Below are positions 1-8,708 of a stretch of DNA of 41,888 nt, piece after piece. The translations under genes and the position numbers were made by a program. The stretch comes from Litoreibacter sp. (lineage in GTDB: Bacteria; Pseudomonadota; Alphaproteobacteria; Rhodobacterales; Rhodobacteraceae): contig JAPORH010000195.1 in assembly GCA_026710325.1 (NCBI GenBank), positions 1 through 41,888 of the forward strand. The letters are read 5' to 3'. Every line of letters begins with the position of its first letter. Position 1 is the first letter of the stretch. The notes under the pieces were generated by a model. That model worked only from the letters and a program-made list of their open reading frames with translations. It was not told the DNA's origin and did not search any database.

Positions 1-1
1 C

Positions 2-361
2 TCCTCGAGCTTGCAAACGCACTTATCAAAGCGAAGCGAAAATGGTCGCCAAAACCAACTTGACCAAGACGGATACTTCGATCTCGTCTGCTGCTTTCAG
101 GCGATAGAGGCCTATACCGGGCCAGACGGCTGGCTTGATACGGTGCGGGAGTTCTGCCGGATTGCACGCAAGACAGTGGTGATTGGTTTCAACCCGCTGC
201 CCGTTGAGACCGCCGAAAACGAAGCCGAGCTCGATGCCGCGCGGGAGGCTTGGCTGACCCTTCAGCGCTTTGATGAGGTCGGGTTTCGCACGATTTTTTT
301 CGAAATCGGCCAAACGAGACGCGGTATCCACCCAACTGTGTGCAAATTGATCGCCACCTGA
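2..361 (+). CDS. SAM-methyltransferase-like protein, C-terminal part (5' end outside window)
   Basis: The frame is open from the first bases of the window, so the start probably lies upstream; the only in-window start is a TTG at 11. The segment FDLVCCFQAIEAY, followed about 20 residues on by FCRIARKTVVIGF, resembles the post-motif II/III region of class I SAM-dependent methyltransferases, where an acidic strand is followed by a helix and an R-[IV]-A-[RK]-[KR]-x-V-[VI]-I strand. The nucleotide-binding glycine-rich motif is not present, which fits a C-terminal fragment. The substrate cannot be guessed. A truncated pseudogene is an alternative, because the first 25 residues look low in conservation. 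Confidence 0.5.
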   Translation, partial: SSSLQTHLSKRSENGRQNQLDQDGYFDLVCCFQAIEAYTGPDGWLDTVREFCRIARKTVVIGFNPLPVETAENEAELDAAREAWLTLQRFDEVGFRTIFFEIGQTRRGIHPTVCKLIAT

Positions 362-425
362 TCACGCTTGCGTATCGCCGCGAAAACACACTCGCAATAT
401 TCCAAAGAGCGGCTAGGCTCACATC

Positions 426-1112
426 ATGAAACGGGTGATGGGCATGGCAATTGCATTGGGACTGGCGTGGTCGGCCCCGCAGGCGCGCGCATGCGAATTG
501 GCACTGATCTTAGCTGTCGATGTCTCTGGCTCCGTCGATAGCAATGAATATGACATTCAAATGCAGGGGCTAGCTGAGGCCTTGCGTGACGGCGTGATCT
601 CCGAGGCGCTTGTACTCAAAGAAGCTGCCGTACAGGTCATCCAATGGACGGGCCGCGGGCGGCATCGCGTCTCGGTGCCCTGGACGCATATCCGCAACTT
701 TGAAGATACGGACCGGCTGGCTGACGTGATTGGTGCCGATATCCGCATCTGGCGTAATTTTTCGACGGCTCTGGGTGAGGCGCTGAGCTTTGCAATACAG
801 CAATTCGAAGCGGTTCCTGAATGCAGCCGTCGCGTGATCGATGTCTCAGGCGACGGGCGCTCCAATGAAGGGGTGCGCCCGCCCGAGTTGCATTCAACGT
901 TGAATGCCGCAGACATCACCGTCAACGCGCTGGCGATTGAAGCCTATGACAAAGGGCTCACGGATTACTTCCGCGCCGAAGTGATCACAGGACCCGGCGC
1001 ATTTGCAATGCGGGCAGCTGATTTCTCCGAGTATCCCGATACGATCCGGCGAAAGCTTCTGCGCGAAATCACAAAACAGCTTTCATATCTCGATTTGGAA
1101 AGCTTGAGGTGA
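426..1112 (+). CDS. Secreted DUF1194 protein with von Willebrand A-like fold
   Basis: This 228-residue protein opens with a clear Sec signal peptide (residues 1-22, hydrophobic core then APQARA-C). The mature protein begins with LALILAVDVSGSVDSNEY. DVSGS is the DxSxS metal-ion (MIDAS) motif of von Willebrand A domains, and VIDVSGDGRSNEG near residue 140 is the second conserved acidic strand. This order is characteristic of the DUF1194 family, common in Rhodobacterales. The function of the family is unknown; by analogy with VWA domains it may bind a periplasmic protein through a divalent metal. It appears to be a single transcription unit; a pair of 8-bp palindromes lies just after the stop. 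Confidence 0.88.
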   Translation: MKRVMGMAIALGLAWSAPQARACELALILAVDVSGSVDSNEYDIQMQGLAEALRDGVISEALVLKEAAVQVIQWTGRGRHRVSVPWTHIRNFEDTDRLADVIGADIRIWRNFSTALGEALSFAIQQFEAVPECSRRVIDVSGDGRSNEGVRPPELHSTLNAADITVNALAIEAYDKGLTDYFRAEVITGPGAFAMRAADFSEYPDTIRRKLLREITKQLSYLDLESLR

Positions 1113-1117
1113 GATTG

Positions 1118-1146
1118 GTGATCACGAGTTAAAAAACAGTGATCAC
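1118..1146. promoter_or_regulatory. Two GTGATCAC palindromes 21 bp apart
   Basis: GTGATCAC occurs at 1118-1125 and again at 1139-1146, so the two dyads lie on the same helical face two turns apart. They sit between the DUF1194 stop and the sdh operon start. They could be a paired operator, or could fold as one 8-bp stem with a 13-nt loop. No T-tract follows, so a classic terminator is unlikely. Confidence 0.4.
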
Positions 1147-1278
1147 AAAGTGTTGGATTAGGTCCAAATGCCGCAGAAATTCCCCTGAAAACGGCGACTG
1201 CGCGCGTGACTCTTGCGTGAAATCGGATAAACCTGTCTCAGCAATTGATATATCGTAGCCAACACGAAGGACGCGCTC

Positions 1279-1662
1279 ATGGCAGACGTCAACCGGGGGA
1301 ACCGGCCACTTTCCCCACATCTCATGATTTATCGCCCACAGCTGACCTCGATCTCGTCGATTATGGTTCGCATTACGGGTATCGCCCTTTTGGGCACAGC
1401 TTTCCTGATCGTCTGGTGGTTTATCGCGGCAGCGACGTCGCCCGAATATTTCGCGGTGGTGAACGGACTCCTGACGAGCTGGTTTGGCGATTTGATTATG
1501 GCTTTGTCGACCTGGGCGATCTTTTACCACATCCTTGGCCGGATCCGGCACGTGATCTGGGACCTGGGCTACGCGATCGAGATAGAGACGGCAGAAAAGA
1601 TGGCCATTGGCATGTTCGCCTTGGCGACCATCCTCGCCCTCATCACATTCGTCGCGGTCTAA
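1279..1662 (+). CDS. sdhC: Succinate dehydrogenase cytochrome b556 subunit
   Basis: This 127-residue membrane anchor of respiratory complex II helps bind ubiquinone and heme b. The N-terminus carries the family signature NRPLSPHLMIYRPQLTSISS followed by the RITG element, then three membrane segments (about residues 30-53, 68-90 and 105-126). The histidine in FYHILGRIRH is the likely region of the heme ligand. An AAGGA lies at a good distance before the ATG. It is the first gene of an operon with sdhD (11-bp gap), sdhA, a small lipoprotein gene and sdhB. The length is typical for alphaproteobacteria. Confidence 0.97.
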   Translation: MADVNRGNRPLSPHLMIYRPQLTSISSIMVRITGIALLGTAFLIVWWFIAAATSPEYFAVVNGLLTSWFGDLIMALSTWAIFYHILGRIRHVIWDLGYAIEIETAEKMAIGMFALATILALITFVAV

Positions 1663-1673
1663 GGGAGGATCAC

Positions 1674-2045
1674 ATGAGCTTTTTGACAGATCGCAAACGC
1701 GCTCAGGGCGCAGGCTCGGGCCGCCAAGGCACGCATCACCATTGGCAAATGATGGTCAGCTCCGTCGCACTGGCTGTGTTGGCACCTATCTTTGTCTTTA
1801 CCTTTGGCTACGGGCTAGGCGGTTCTTACGAAGAAGTGCTGGCCTATTTCGGAAAGCCCTTCCCGGCGATTGTAGCGGCCCTGACCCTAATCGTGACAGT
1901 CACCCATTTCACCCATGAGGCGAATGAGGCGGTGGAGGATTATGTCCACGGCACCGCGCAAAAGCTGACCCTGATCGGGCTGCAAGTCTTCTCTTACCTG
2001 CTGATCGGCGCTGGCCTCTTCGCCATCGCGCGCATCGCACTTTAA
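1674..2045 (+). CDS. sdhD: Succinate dehydrogenase membrane anchor subunit
   Basis: This 123-residue protein is the second membrane anchor of complex II. It starts at the ATG after a GGGAGGATCAC ribosome-binding region; a longer frame exists upstream but overlaps sdhC and does not look like protein. Three hydrophobic segments are visible (about 25-46, 58-78 and 97-120). The motif HEANEAVEDYVH matches the H-x-x-x-x-x-x-EDY element of SdhD, which contributes to the quinone and heme site. It lies between sdhC and sdhA, as in other alphaproteobacteria. Confidence 0.96.
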   Translation: MSFLTDRKRAQGAGSGRQGTHHHWQMMVSSVALAVLAPIFVFTFGYGLGGSYEEVLAYFGKPFPAIVAALTLIVTVTHFTHEANEAVEDYVHGTAQKLTLIGLQVFSYLLIGAGLFAIARIAL

Positions 2046-2060
2046 ATCGGGAGCAAACAC

Positions 2061-3869
2061 ATGGCTGCTGAATACGAATATGAGACCCATGAATATGACG
2101 TCGTTGTTGTGGGCGCCGGCGGCGCCGGTCTGCGCGCGACGCTGGGCATGGCGGAACAGGGCCTTCGCACGGCTTGTGTGACCAAGGTTTTCCCGACCCG
2201 GTCGCACACAGTTGCCGCGCAAGGTGGCATCGCGGCCTCCCTTGGCAATATGGGCCCCGACAGCTGGCAGTGGCACATGTATGACACGGTCAAAGGCTCC
2301 GACTGGCTGGGCGACACGGATGCGATGGAATATCTCGCCCGCGAAGCGCCCAAGGCGGTTTATGAGCTGGAGCATTACGGCGTGCCGTTTTCCCGCACGG
2401 AAGAAGGTAAGATTTACCAACGTCCCTTCGGCGGCCACACGACCGAGTTTGGCGAAGGCCCGCCGGTGCAGCGCACCTGCGCCGCCGCTGACCGGACCGG
2501 CCACGCGATCCTGCACACGCTTTACGGCCAATCCCTTAAGGAAAAGGCCGAGTTCTACATCGAGTATTTCGCAATTGATCTGATCATGTCGGATGATGGC
2601 GTTTGCCAAGGCGTGCTGTGCTGGAAGCTCGACGATGGCACGCTGCATCTGTTTTCTGCGAAGATGGTCGTATTGGCGACGGGCGGCTATGGCCGGGCTT
2701 ATTTCTCCGCGACCTCCGCCCATACCTGCACTGGCGACGGCGGCGGCATGGTCGCGCGGGCTGGCTTGCCCTTGCAGGATATGGAGTTCGTGCAATTCCA
2801 CCCAACGGGTATTTACGGCGCGGGCTGCCTGATCACCGAAGGCGCGCGCGGGGAGGGGGGCTACCTCACCAATTCCGAAGGCGAGCGGTTCATGGAACGC
2901 TACGCGCCGACCTATAAGGACCTCGCCTCGCGTGACGTGGTCTCCCGCTGCATGACGATGGAGATTCGTGAAGGCCGTGGTGTGGGCGAGAATGGCGACC
3001 ACATTCACCTGCACCTAAACCACCTGCCTCCGGAGACTTTGGCTCTACGCCTGCCGGGTATTTCTGAGTCCGCACGCATCTTCGCAGGTGTCGACCTGAC
3101 GAAAGAGCCGATCCCGGTGCTGCCGACGGTGCATTATAACATGGGCGGCATCCCGACGAACTATTGGGGCGAAGTGCTCGCACCGACAAAAGACGACCCC
3201 GACCGCGTATCGCCTGGCCTGATGGCCGTTGGTGAAGCGGGCTGCGCCTCCGTCCATGGGGCGAACCGTCTTGGGTCGAACTCACTCATCGACCTTGTCG
3301 TCTTCGGTCGCGCGGCAGCGATCCGTGCCGCAAAAGTGGTCGACCCAGAAGCGCCTAACCCGGGTATCAACAAAATCTCCCTTCAACGCGCCTTGGACCG
3401 GTTCGACAATCTGCGCTACGCCAAAGGCCAAGTCCCGACCGCCGAGCTGCGGTTGGAGATGCAGACCACAATGCAAGCCGACGCCGCCGTGTTCCGCACC
3501 GACAAAACCTTGGCCGAAGGCGTCAAGAAGATGGAAGGCGTGGCCGAGAAGCTGGACGATCTCGAAGTGTCCGACCGCTCGCTCGTCTGGAATTCGGACC
3601 TGATGGAGACGTTGGAACTGGCCAACCTGATGCCAAACGCCATCGCAACCGTGGTCTCCGCCGAGGCGCGCAAGGAAAGCCGCGGCGCGCATGCGCATGA
3701 GGACTACCCCGACCGCGACGACGAGAACTGGCGCAAGCACTCGCTGACTTGGTTCAAAGGCAACCAAGCCGATCTGGGCTATCGTGGCGTCCACCTCGAC
3801 CCGCTGACCACCCACAATGAGGGCGGCATCGACCTTAAGAAAATCGCACCGAAGGCGCGCGTCTATTGA
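2061..3869 (+). CDS. sdhA: Succinate dehydrogenase flavoprotein subunit
   Basis: This 602-residue catalytic subunit oxidises succinate to fumarate with covalently bound FAD. The N-terminus has the dinucleotide-binding motif [24 protein letters not shown] contains the histidine (about residue 49) that links FAD. The [13 protein letters not shown] segment carries the active-site arginine, and [11 protein letters not shown] is the C-terminal FAD-binding signature. Length matches the family (about 590-605). The stop TGA overlaps the ATG of the following lipoprotein gene by one base (TGATG), which suggests translational coupling. Confidence 0.98.
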   Translation: MAAEYEYETHEYDVVVVGAGGAGLRATLGMAEQGLRTACVTKVFPTRSHTVAAQGGIAASLGNMGPDSWQWHMYDTVKGSDWLGDTDAMEYLAREAPKAVYELEHYGVPFSRTEEGKIYQRPFGGHTTEFGEGPPVQRTCAAADRTGHAILHTLYGQSLKEKAEFYIEYFAIDLIMSDDGVCQGVLCWKLDDGTLHLFSAKMVVLATGGYGRAYFSATSAHTCTGDGGGMVARAGLPLQDMEFVQFHPTGIYGAGCLITEGARGEGGYLTNSEGERFMERYAPTYKDLASRDVVSRCMTMEIREGRGVGENGDHIHLHLNHLPPETLALRLPGISESARIFAGVDLTKEPIPVLPTVHYNMGGIPTNYWGEVLAPTKDDPDRVSPGLMAVGEAGCASVHGANRLGSNSLIDLVVFGRAAAIRAAKVVDPEAPNPGINKISLQRALDRFDNLRYAKGQVPTAELRLEMQTTMQADAAVFRTDKTLAEGVKKMEGVAEKLDDLEVSDRSLVWNSDLMETLELANLMPNAIATVVSAEARKESRGAHAHEDYPDRDDENWRKHSLTWFKGNQADLGYRGVHLDPLTTHNEGGIDLKKIAPKARVY

Positions 3870-4192
3870 TGCGCGTATTTGGCGTTCTCTTTGCCTGCGC
3901 TTTGGTCGCGGGATGCGGCGAGAACAATTTCGCTGATGAGATCGCGCGGGATCAGGCGCGGAAGGTGGTGAACCCGGTGGTGTCCGAGCGCTTCCCGGGT
4001 GCGCCGCTGGAGCCTGCCACCAATTGCGTGATCGACAATGCCTCGGCTGGAGAGATTTTCCAGCTTGCCAAGGCGGGCGCGACCTCCACCATCTCCCAGA
4101 CTGATGCCGAGCTGGTCGTGCGGATCGCCACCCGCGAAGAAACTTTGAAATGTCTTGTGAAGGACGGGCTGTCCCCGTTCCTGAACGTGTAA
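3869..4192 (+). CDS. Small lipoprotein encoded inside the sdh operon
   Basis: This 107-residue protein starts at an ATG overlapping the sdhA stop by one base and ends 13 bp before sdhB, so it is almost certainly co-transcribed and co-translated with complex II. Residues 1-15 form a signal peptide with lipobox LVAGC, making Cys16 the predicted lipidation site. The mature part is about 90 residues and holds two further cysteines (53 and 95) that could form a disulfide. No domain is recognised. Its position suggests a role near complex II at the outer face of a membrane, but this is inference only. A TTG one codon upstream is less likely as the start. Confidence 0.85.
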   Translation: MRVFGVLFACALVAGCGENNFADEIARDQARKVVNPVVSERFPGAPLEPATNCVIDNASAGEIFQLAKAGATSTISQTDAELVVRIATREETLKCLVKDGLSPFLNV

Positions 4193-4205
4193 GGAGCCCC
4201 TCGCC

Positions 4206-4985
4206 ATGGTTCAATTCAACCTGCCCAAAAACTCCCGCATCATGACGGGCAAGACCTGGCCCAAGCCGGACGGGGCCAAGAATGTGCGCAAGTTCCAGAT
4301 CTACCGCTGGAACCCGGATGATGGCAAAAACCCGCAGGCCGACACGTATTTCGTGGATATGGACAAATGCGGACCGATGGTGCTGGACGCGCTGATCAAG
4401 ATCAAGAATGAGATCGACCCGACCCTGACCTTCCGCCGCTCCTGCCGGGAGGGGATTTGCGGGTCCTGCGCGATGAATATCGACGGGATCAACACGCTGG
4501 CCTGCATCTACGGGATGGATGAAATCAAGGGCGATGTGAAAATCTACCCGCTGCCCCATATGCCGGTGGTCAAGGACCTTATCCCCGATCTGACCCATTT
4601 CTACGCCCAGCATGCCTCGATCATGCCATGGTTGGAAACGGCGACAAACCGCCCGCAGAAAGAGTGGCGCCAGTCTATTGAGGACCGTAAAAAGCTCGAC
4701 GGGCTTTATGAATGCGTGATGTGCGCCTCCTGCTCGACTTCATGCCCATCTTACTGGTGGAACGGCGACAAATACCTTGGGCCCGCAGCGCTGCTGCATG
4801 CCTATCGCTGGATCATCGACTCGCGCGATGAGGCGACGGGGGAGCGGCTGGATCAGCTTGAGGATCCGTTCAAGCTTTACCGCTGCCACACGATCATGAA
4901 CTGCACCAAGACCTGCCCCAAAGGCCTTAACCCGGCCAAGGCAATTGGTGAGATCAAGAAGATGATGGTCGAGCGCGCCCATTAA
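4206..4985 (+). CDS. sdhB: Succinate dehydrogenase iron-sulfur subunit
   Basis: This 259-residue protein carries electrons from the SdhA flavin to quinone through three clusters. Cysteines 80, 85, 88 and 100 (CREGICGSC then C) bind the [2Fe-2S] cluster. Cysteines 170, 173, 176 and 180 ([11 protein letters not shown]) and 227, 233 and 237 ([11 protein letters not shown]) arrange the [4Fe-4S] and [3Fe-4S] clusters. The PSYWWN segment after Cys180 contains the tryptophan pair near the quinone site. AAGGAG lies 5' of the ATG. It is the last gene of the sdh operon, and its stop abuts the end of the convergent membrane-protein gene. Confidence 0.98.
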   Translation: MVQFNLPKNSRIMTGKTWPKPDGAKNVRKFQIYRWNPDDGKNPQADTYFVDMDKCGPMVLDALIKIKNEIDPTLTFRRSCREGICGSCAMNIDGINTLACIYGMDEIKGDVKIYPLPHMPVVKDLIPDLTHFYAQHASIMPWLETATNRPQKEWRQSIEDRKKLDGLYECVMCASCSTSCPSYWWNGDKYLGPAALLHAYRWIIDSRDEATGERLDQLEDPFKLYRCHTIMNCTKTCPKGLNPAKAIGEIKKMMVERAH

Positions 4986-5615
4986 CTATGGGTCAGGCGG
5001 CGCGTCCTCTATTGGATGCGTCGCATAAACCGTCCACCAGTAAATGTAGTGAAGTGCAAACGGCAGCGCCGCATAACCGATAATCCAGCTTAGCCCGTTG
5101 GTGTTGAAAGCGAGCCAAGTGGCAGCGACTGAGGCCGCCAATCCGCGCAGTACATGCCAATGTGCAGCATTCCTTTGACCCGGCTCGTCCCAGGTCCTTG
5201 CGTCCCATGTCATGCGGGTCAGACTTTCAGGGTCAATACAAAGCATCGCCCAAAATCCAAGCGCATATATCGCATAGGCAAACGGGATGACGCAAAGCGC
5301 CAGCAAATCAAAGGGCAAAGTCAACGAAACGCTCGATGAGACCCCTATGGCAGTGGCAACCGTAAGTAGGGTTACTGTCTTGGCATCGGACTGGGCATAT
5401 CTGCGATAGGTTGCCCCAGCCCCGGTCAGAAAAAACGAGACTAGCCCGGCCGTGATTGCAAAGTTCATTGGGCTGGAGCCGATCGCGCTCAGCATAGTTG
5501 TGTAAGGGAGCGCTGCAAAATAAGCGCAGATAATAGTGGCTCCCCTAAGAACAAGCCGCATCGGAAAAGGGACGTAGGATGTTAGCAAGACATAAAGCGT
5601 TATCAAAATACGCAT
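4986..5615 (-). CDS. Unknown multi-pass membrane protein
   Basis: This 209-residue protein is not recognised. It is strongly hydrophobic, with about six candidate membrane segments (roughly residues 2-20, 24-44, 51-66, 81-95, 102-122 and 160-200). A polar loop rich in Trp, Asp and Arg lies at about 125-150 (ESLTRMTWDARTWDEPG). Its stop codon immediately follows the sdhB stop on the other strand with no gap, so the two transcripts must overlap at their 3' ends. Base composition seems lower in GC than in its neighbours, which could mean acquisition or weak selection. No function is assigned. Confidence 0.7.
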   Translation of the reverse strand: MRILITLYVLLTSYVPFPMRLVLRGATIICAYFAALPYTTMLSAIGSSPMNFAITAGLVSFFLTGAGATYRRYAQSDAKTVTLLTVATAIGVSSSVSLTLPFDLLALCVIPFAYAIYALGFWAMLCIDPESLTRMTWDARTWDEPGQRNAAHWHVLRGLAASVAATWLAFNTNGLSWIIGYAALPFALHYIYWWTVYATHPIEDAPPDP

Positions 5616-5793
5616 GACATATAGCTAACTACGGTCTTAGGCGAATTTAAGGCCCGTTGAGCTTGGCTCCCTTTTTGAAAACAATTGCCTGGCGGATTGA
5701 ACGCAACGGCGCGTGCATAAGAGCTTGCCGCGCCATAGGGAACCTTTCATATTTTCTCGAGCCCTTTCAGAAATAGCCAGGACCTCTTGCAAC

Positions 5794-6636
5794 ATGACAC
5801 GCCCAGAAGACGCTGCTGCCCGTAAAGCTGTAGAGCCGGTGATCTGCTACCCCGTTGAGACGCTGCCGCGCCCCGATATGTCGTTGTATGAAAGGGTGCG
5901 GACGTGCTTGACCAAGACGGGCGAGGTGGTGGTCGCTCCGCGCGAGGCAGGGGCGTTTCGTGTCCCGGCTGGGAGCTTCTTTCGGATTACCTCGATCGAG
6001 GGGCCGCAGGTTGGCGATCTGAACCTCTTCAACGCACATAACCTGGGTGAGCGGTTTTACTCCGGCAAAACCCGCGCGCTGCATGGGACCCACATCACGA
6101 CCGGTGAGCAGATGTGGTCGAATTTCCCATATCTGCGCCCCATGGCGACAATCTCTCACGATACGCTTTGCTGGTACGGGATCGACGAGTTTGGTGGCTC
6201 TGTCCACGATGTGATCGGGACGCGCTGTGACCCGCATACGCATCATTTGCTGTCAGGCGAACAGTATCATCATTGTTGCCACTCCAATCTGACGCGCGCG
6301 CTTCATTTGGAGACCGGTATGGCGCTGGAGGCGGCAGAGCTTGCTGTTCATGACGTGTTGAACGTCTTTATGTGCACAGGGTTCACCCGCGACACCGGGC
6401 AATATTTCATGAAGGCCAGCCCAGTGCGGCCTGGTGATTTCATCGAGTTTTTTGCTGAAATAGACTTGCTGGGTGTCCTTAGTGCTTGCCCCGGCGGCGA
6501 TTGTTCGAGCACGCATTCAAGCGATGCAGCGGCGTGTTACCCGCTACTCGTAGAGACTTTCGCGCCTGCGGATGGGGCTTTGGATGGATGGTCATCGCCC
6601 GCCGTAAACGGCTACGACCGGACACACGGGCTCTGA
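5794..6636 (+). CDS. DUF1989 protein (urea carboxylase-associated family)
   Basis: This 280-residue protein belongs to the DUF1989 family. Recognisable pieces are APREAGAFRVPAGSFFRI, GPQVGDLNLFNAHN, the R-x-L-H-G-T-H stretch, and a conserved Cys/His-rich segment CDPHTHHLLSGEQYHHCC that probably binds metal. Family members paired with urea/guanidine carboxylase act as carboxyguanidine deiminase subunits; a stand-alone copy such as this one may act on another small nitrogen compound, which is not shown. The ATG at 5794 was chosen because the 27 residues upstream from a GTG at 5713 are unlike the family. A purine phosphorylase gene lies downstream, convergent. Confidence 0.85.
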   Translation: MTRPEDAAARKAVEPVICYPVETLPRPDMSLYERVRTCLTKTGEVVVAPREAGAFRVPAGSFFRITSIEGPQVGDLNLFNAHNLGERFYSGKTRALHGTHITTGEQMWSNFPYLRPMATISHDTLCWYGIDEFGGSVHDVIGTRCDPHTHHLLSGEQYHHCCHSNLTRALHLETGMALEAAELAVHDVLNVFMCTGFTRDTGQYFMKASPVRPGDFIEFFAEIDLLGVLSACPGGDCSSTHSSDAAACYPLLVETFAPADGALDGWSSPAVNGYDRTHGL

Positions 6637-6679
6637 TCCAAAGGCCGCGCTGGCGCGCGCCACCATAATTTTCGCTCTT

Positions 6680-6733
6680 GGGGCGTTTCACGCCCCGCCG
6701 CGAGGGCCTCCCCCCGAGAGTATTTATGATCAA
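6680..6733 (+). repeat. Dispersed hairpin/TATTT repeat, copy 1 (variant)
   Basis: GGGGCG-TTTCA-CGCCCC (6680-6696) forms a 6-bp stem, followed by a C-run, the core GAGAGTATTTATG and an A/G-rich tail. The layout is the same as the copies near 9700, 25070 and 27900. It lies between the convergent DUF1989 and deoD genes, so it may also help end transcription. Confidence 0.5.
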
Positions 6734-6745
6734 ATGGAAAGCACG

Positions 6746-7450
6746 TTAGGCGAAAGCGGCTTCCAGCGCGATCTCGACCATATCTCCGAAGCTTTTCTCA
6801 CGATCCTCAGAGGGCAGGGCCTCGCCAGTTTGCAGGTGGTCTGAGACGGTGAGCACCGCAAGTGCTCTGACCTTGTGGCGGGCCGCGAGCGTGTAAAGCT
6901 CGGCCGCTTCCATTTCGACGCCGAGGATGCCGTGGCGGGTCATTTGATCGTTGAGATCGGGGCGCTCGTCATAGAACACGTCCGAGGAATAGATGCCGCC
7001 AACATGGGTTTTTGTACCCTTTGCCTCGGATGTTTTAAAGGCTGCATGCAGGAGCCCCCAATCCGCACAAGGCGCATAGTTAAGCTCTTTAAAAATGCCA
7101 GAAGAGGGCGTGTTCAACGTCGTGGATGTCATCGCCAGGATCACGTCGCGAATGCGAACATGTGGCTGCATCCCGCCGCAGGAGCCGATGCGGATGAGGG
7201 TTTTCGCACCAAAATCCCGGATCAGCTCATTGGCGTAGATCGACAGGGAGGTCATACCCATGCCGGAGCCGTGGATGGTCACGCGGTTGCCTTTCCAAGT
7301 GCCAGTAAACCCGAGCATGCCTCGCACCTCATTGACCAACTTCGCGTCGTCCAAAAAAGTCGCTGCTGCCCATTTGGCACGGTAGGGATCGCCAGGCATC
7401 AGTACGGTTTCTGCGATCTCGCCGGGTTTCGCACCTATATGGATGGTCAT
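6746..7450 (-). CDS. deoD: Purine nucleoside phosphorylase, DeoD type
   Basis: This 234-residue enzyme splits purine (deoxy)nucleosides with phosphate into base and (deoxy)ribose-1-phosphate. The family signature [17 protein letters not shown] binds phosphate and ribose. [10 protein letters not shown] is the N-terminal phosphate-binding loop, and [13 protein letters not shown] contains the Met-Glu pair that binds ribose. The aspartate in VSDHLQTGE is the catalytic acid of the hexameric bacterial type. Length is close to E. coli DeoD (239). It supplies purine salvage, which fits the nucleoside-type ABC importer encoded elsewhere in this window. Confidence 0.95.
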   Translation of the reverse strand: MTIHIGAKPGEIAETVLMPGDPYRAKWAAATFLDDAKLVNEVRGMLGFTGTWKGNRVTIHGSGMGMTSLSIYANELIRDFGAKTLIRIGSCGGMQPHVRIRDVILAMTSTTLNTPSSGIFKELNYAPCADWGLLHAAFKTSEAKGTKTHVGGIYSSDVFYDERPDLNDQMTRHGILGVEMEAAELYTLAARHKVRALAVLTVSDHLQTGEALPSEDREKSFGDMVEIALEAAFA

Positions 7451-7495
7451 GTCGCGAGCTCCTATTTTTTCGGGGACTGGCGTAGGATTGTCGCG

Positions 7496-8599
7496 TTACT
7501 CGGCAGGTTGCAAGGCCGTAGCGTCGCGACGCATCGCGCGCTCCTCGGCAAAGGAGATCATCCGCCGGCTGTCCTCATCCCAGAGCTGCATCCAGATGCA
7601 TTTGACCGAGCTGCGCAGCGTCATCTTGTAAGCGTCTTGCAAGAGTGGCTCGTTTTCTAGCGCCTCTGGAAGCCGGTAGAACGGGATGCGCGCGTAGAGA
7701 TGGTGGATATGGTGGATGCCCATATTGGCCGTCACCCACATCAGCGGCTTGGGCAGCACATATTGTGAAGAGCTATGCAACGCCTTTTGGTGGATCGTCC
7801 AATCCGGGGGCCAATCGAACTGTGCCTCCTCAAACTGGTGCTGAACGTAGAAGGTCCAAACCCCCGCACTTGCGCCCACCCAGACGGAGGGGAACCAGAT
7901 CAGCCAAATGGCGGCCCAGCCCCCGTAAGCGTAAAGCGCGGCCAGCACACCTAGAATGGCCAGATTTGTCCCCATGGCGGAGCGCCAATATATCCAACCC
8001 TTGGTCCACATTCCAAAGGGCAGCCGGTGCTGGATGAAAAACAGCCATATCGGACCAATGACGAACAGAAAGAACGGGTTGCGGTAAATGCGGTAGGCAA
8101 AGCGGTGCCAGGCGGGCAGGGCGCGGTATTCGCGGAGGGTGTATGTATGCACCTCGCCGATGTCGCGGTCGGCCAAATTGCCGAGATTCTTGTGATGGTT
8201 CGCATGCATTTTGCGCCACATGTAATAGGGCGTCAGGGTGATGACACCAAGGACTCGGCCGAACATGTCATTCGCCCGCGCCGTGCGAAACAACGCGCCA
8301 TGACCTACGTCATGTTGCAGCAAGAACATCCGGATCGTGAAGACGCCAGTGGTCAGGCCGAAAAACAACGCGAGCGGGTAGCTAATGGTCAGGGCCCACA
8401 AGGCGGCAGCCCAACTCATAGCGAATGGGATGACAGTCTGCGCAATTTCCCACCAGGTGCGCGCTGGTATGGGGTCTTTGTACTTTTTGAGACGCCGCGC
8501 GAGTGCTCGGGCCTCCTCCGCGCTAATATAGGCGTAGTCGGACTGCTTCTGCGTGAAGGGCTGCGCGTCAGAAAGGGTCTCGGGCGGCGTCGGTTTCAT
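7496..8599 (-). CDS. Membrane fatty-acid desaturase
   Basis: This 367-residue enzyme is a membrane di-iron desaturase that introduces double bonds into acyl chains. Three histidine boxes are visible in the normal order: HDVGHGALF, HANHHKNLGN and GIHHIHHLYARIPFYRLPE. Pairs of hydrophobic segments lie before box 1 and between boxes 2 and 3. The arrangement matches the delta-12/omega-type bacterial desaturases; the position specificity cannot be read from sequence. The ATG at 8599 fits better than the GTG four codons earlier. It follows ppk2 on the same strand with a 109-bp gap that holds an inverted repeat. Confidence 0.9.
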   Translation of the reverse strand: MKPTPPETLSDAQPFTQKQSDYAYISAEEARALARRLKKYKDPIPARTWWEIAQTVIPFAMSWAAALWALTISYPLALFFGLTTGVFTIRMFLLQHDVGHGALFRTARANDMFGRVLGVITLTPYYMWRKMHANHHKNLGNLADRDIGEVHTYTLREYRALPAWHRFAYRIYRNPFFLFVIGPIWLFFIQHRLPFGMWTKGWIYWRSAMGTNLAILGVLAALYAYGGWAAIWLIWFPSVWVGASAGVWTFYVQHQFEEAQFDWPPDWTIHQKALHSSSQYVLPKPLMWVTANMGIHHIHHLYARIPFYRLPEALENEPLLQDAYKMTLRSSVKCIWMQLWDEDSRRMISFAEERAMRRDATALQPAE

Positions 8600-8652
8600 G
8601 CACGGTCTCAAATGTGCCGAACCTTCGGCGAAAGGTACAAAATATCACGTGT

Positions 8653-8672
8653 TTAGGCGGGGTTACGCCTAA
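8653..8672. repeat. Inverted repeat between ppk2 and the desaturase gene
   Basis: TTAGGCG and CGCCTAA form a perfect 7-bp stem with a 6-nt loop. It lies 54 bp upstream of the desaturase start and 37 bp past the ppk2 stop. Read on the minus strand, an ATATTTT sequence follows a few bases later, so a weak terminator or an operator are both possible. Confidence 0.35.
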
Positions 8673-8708
8673 CGAGACAATATTGCACCAACACCGCGCC
8701 CGCAATCC

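Noticed and set aside
1887-4613. Long minus-strand ORFs (375 and 443 residues) opposite sdhA, sdhB
   Set aside because: They are antisense shadows of strongly conserved sdh genes in high-GC DNA, with no domain features or ribosome-binding sites.
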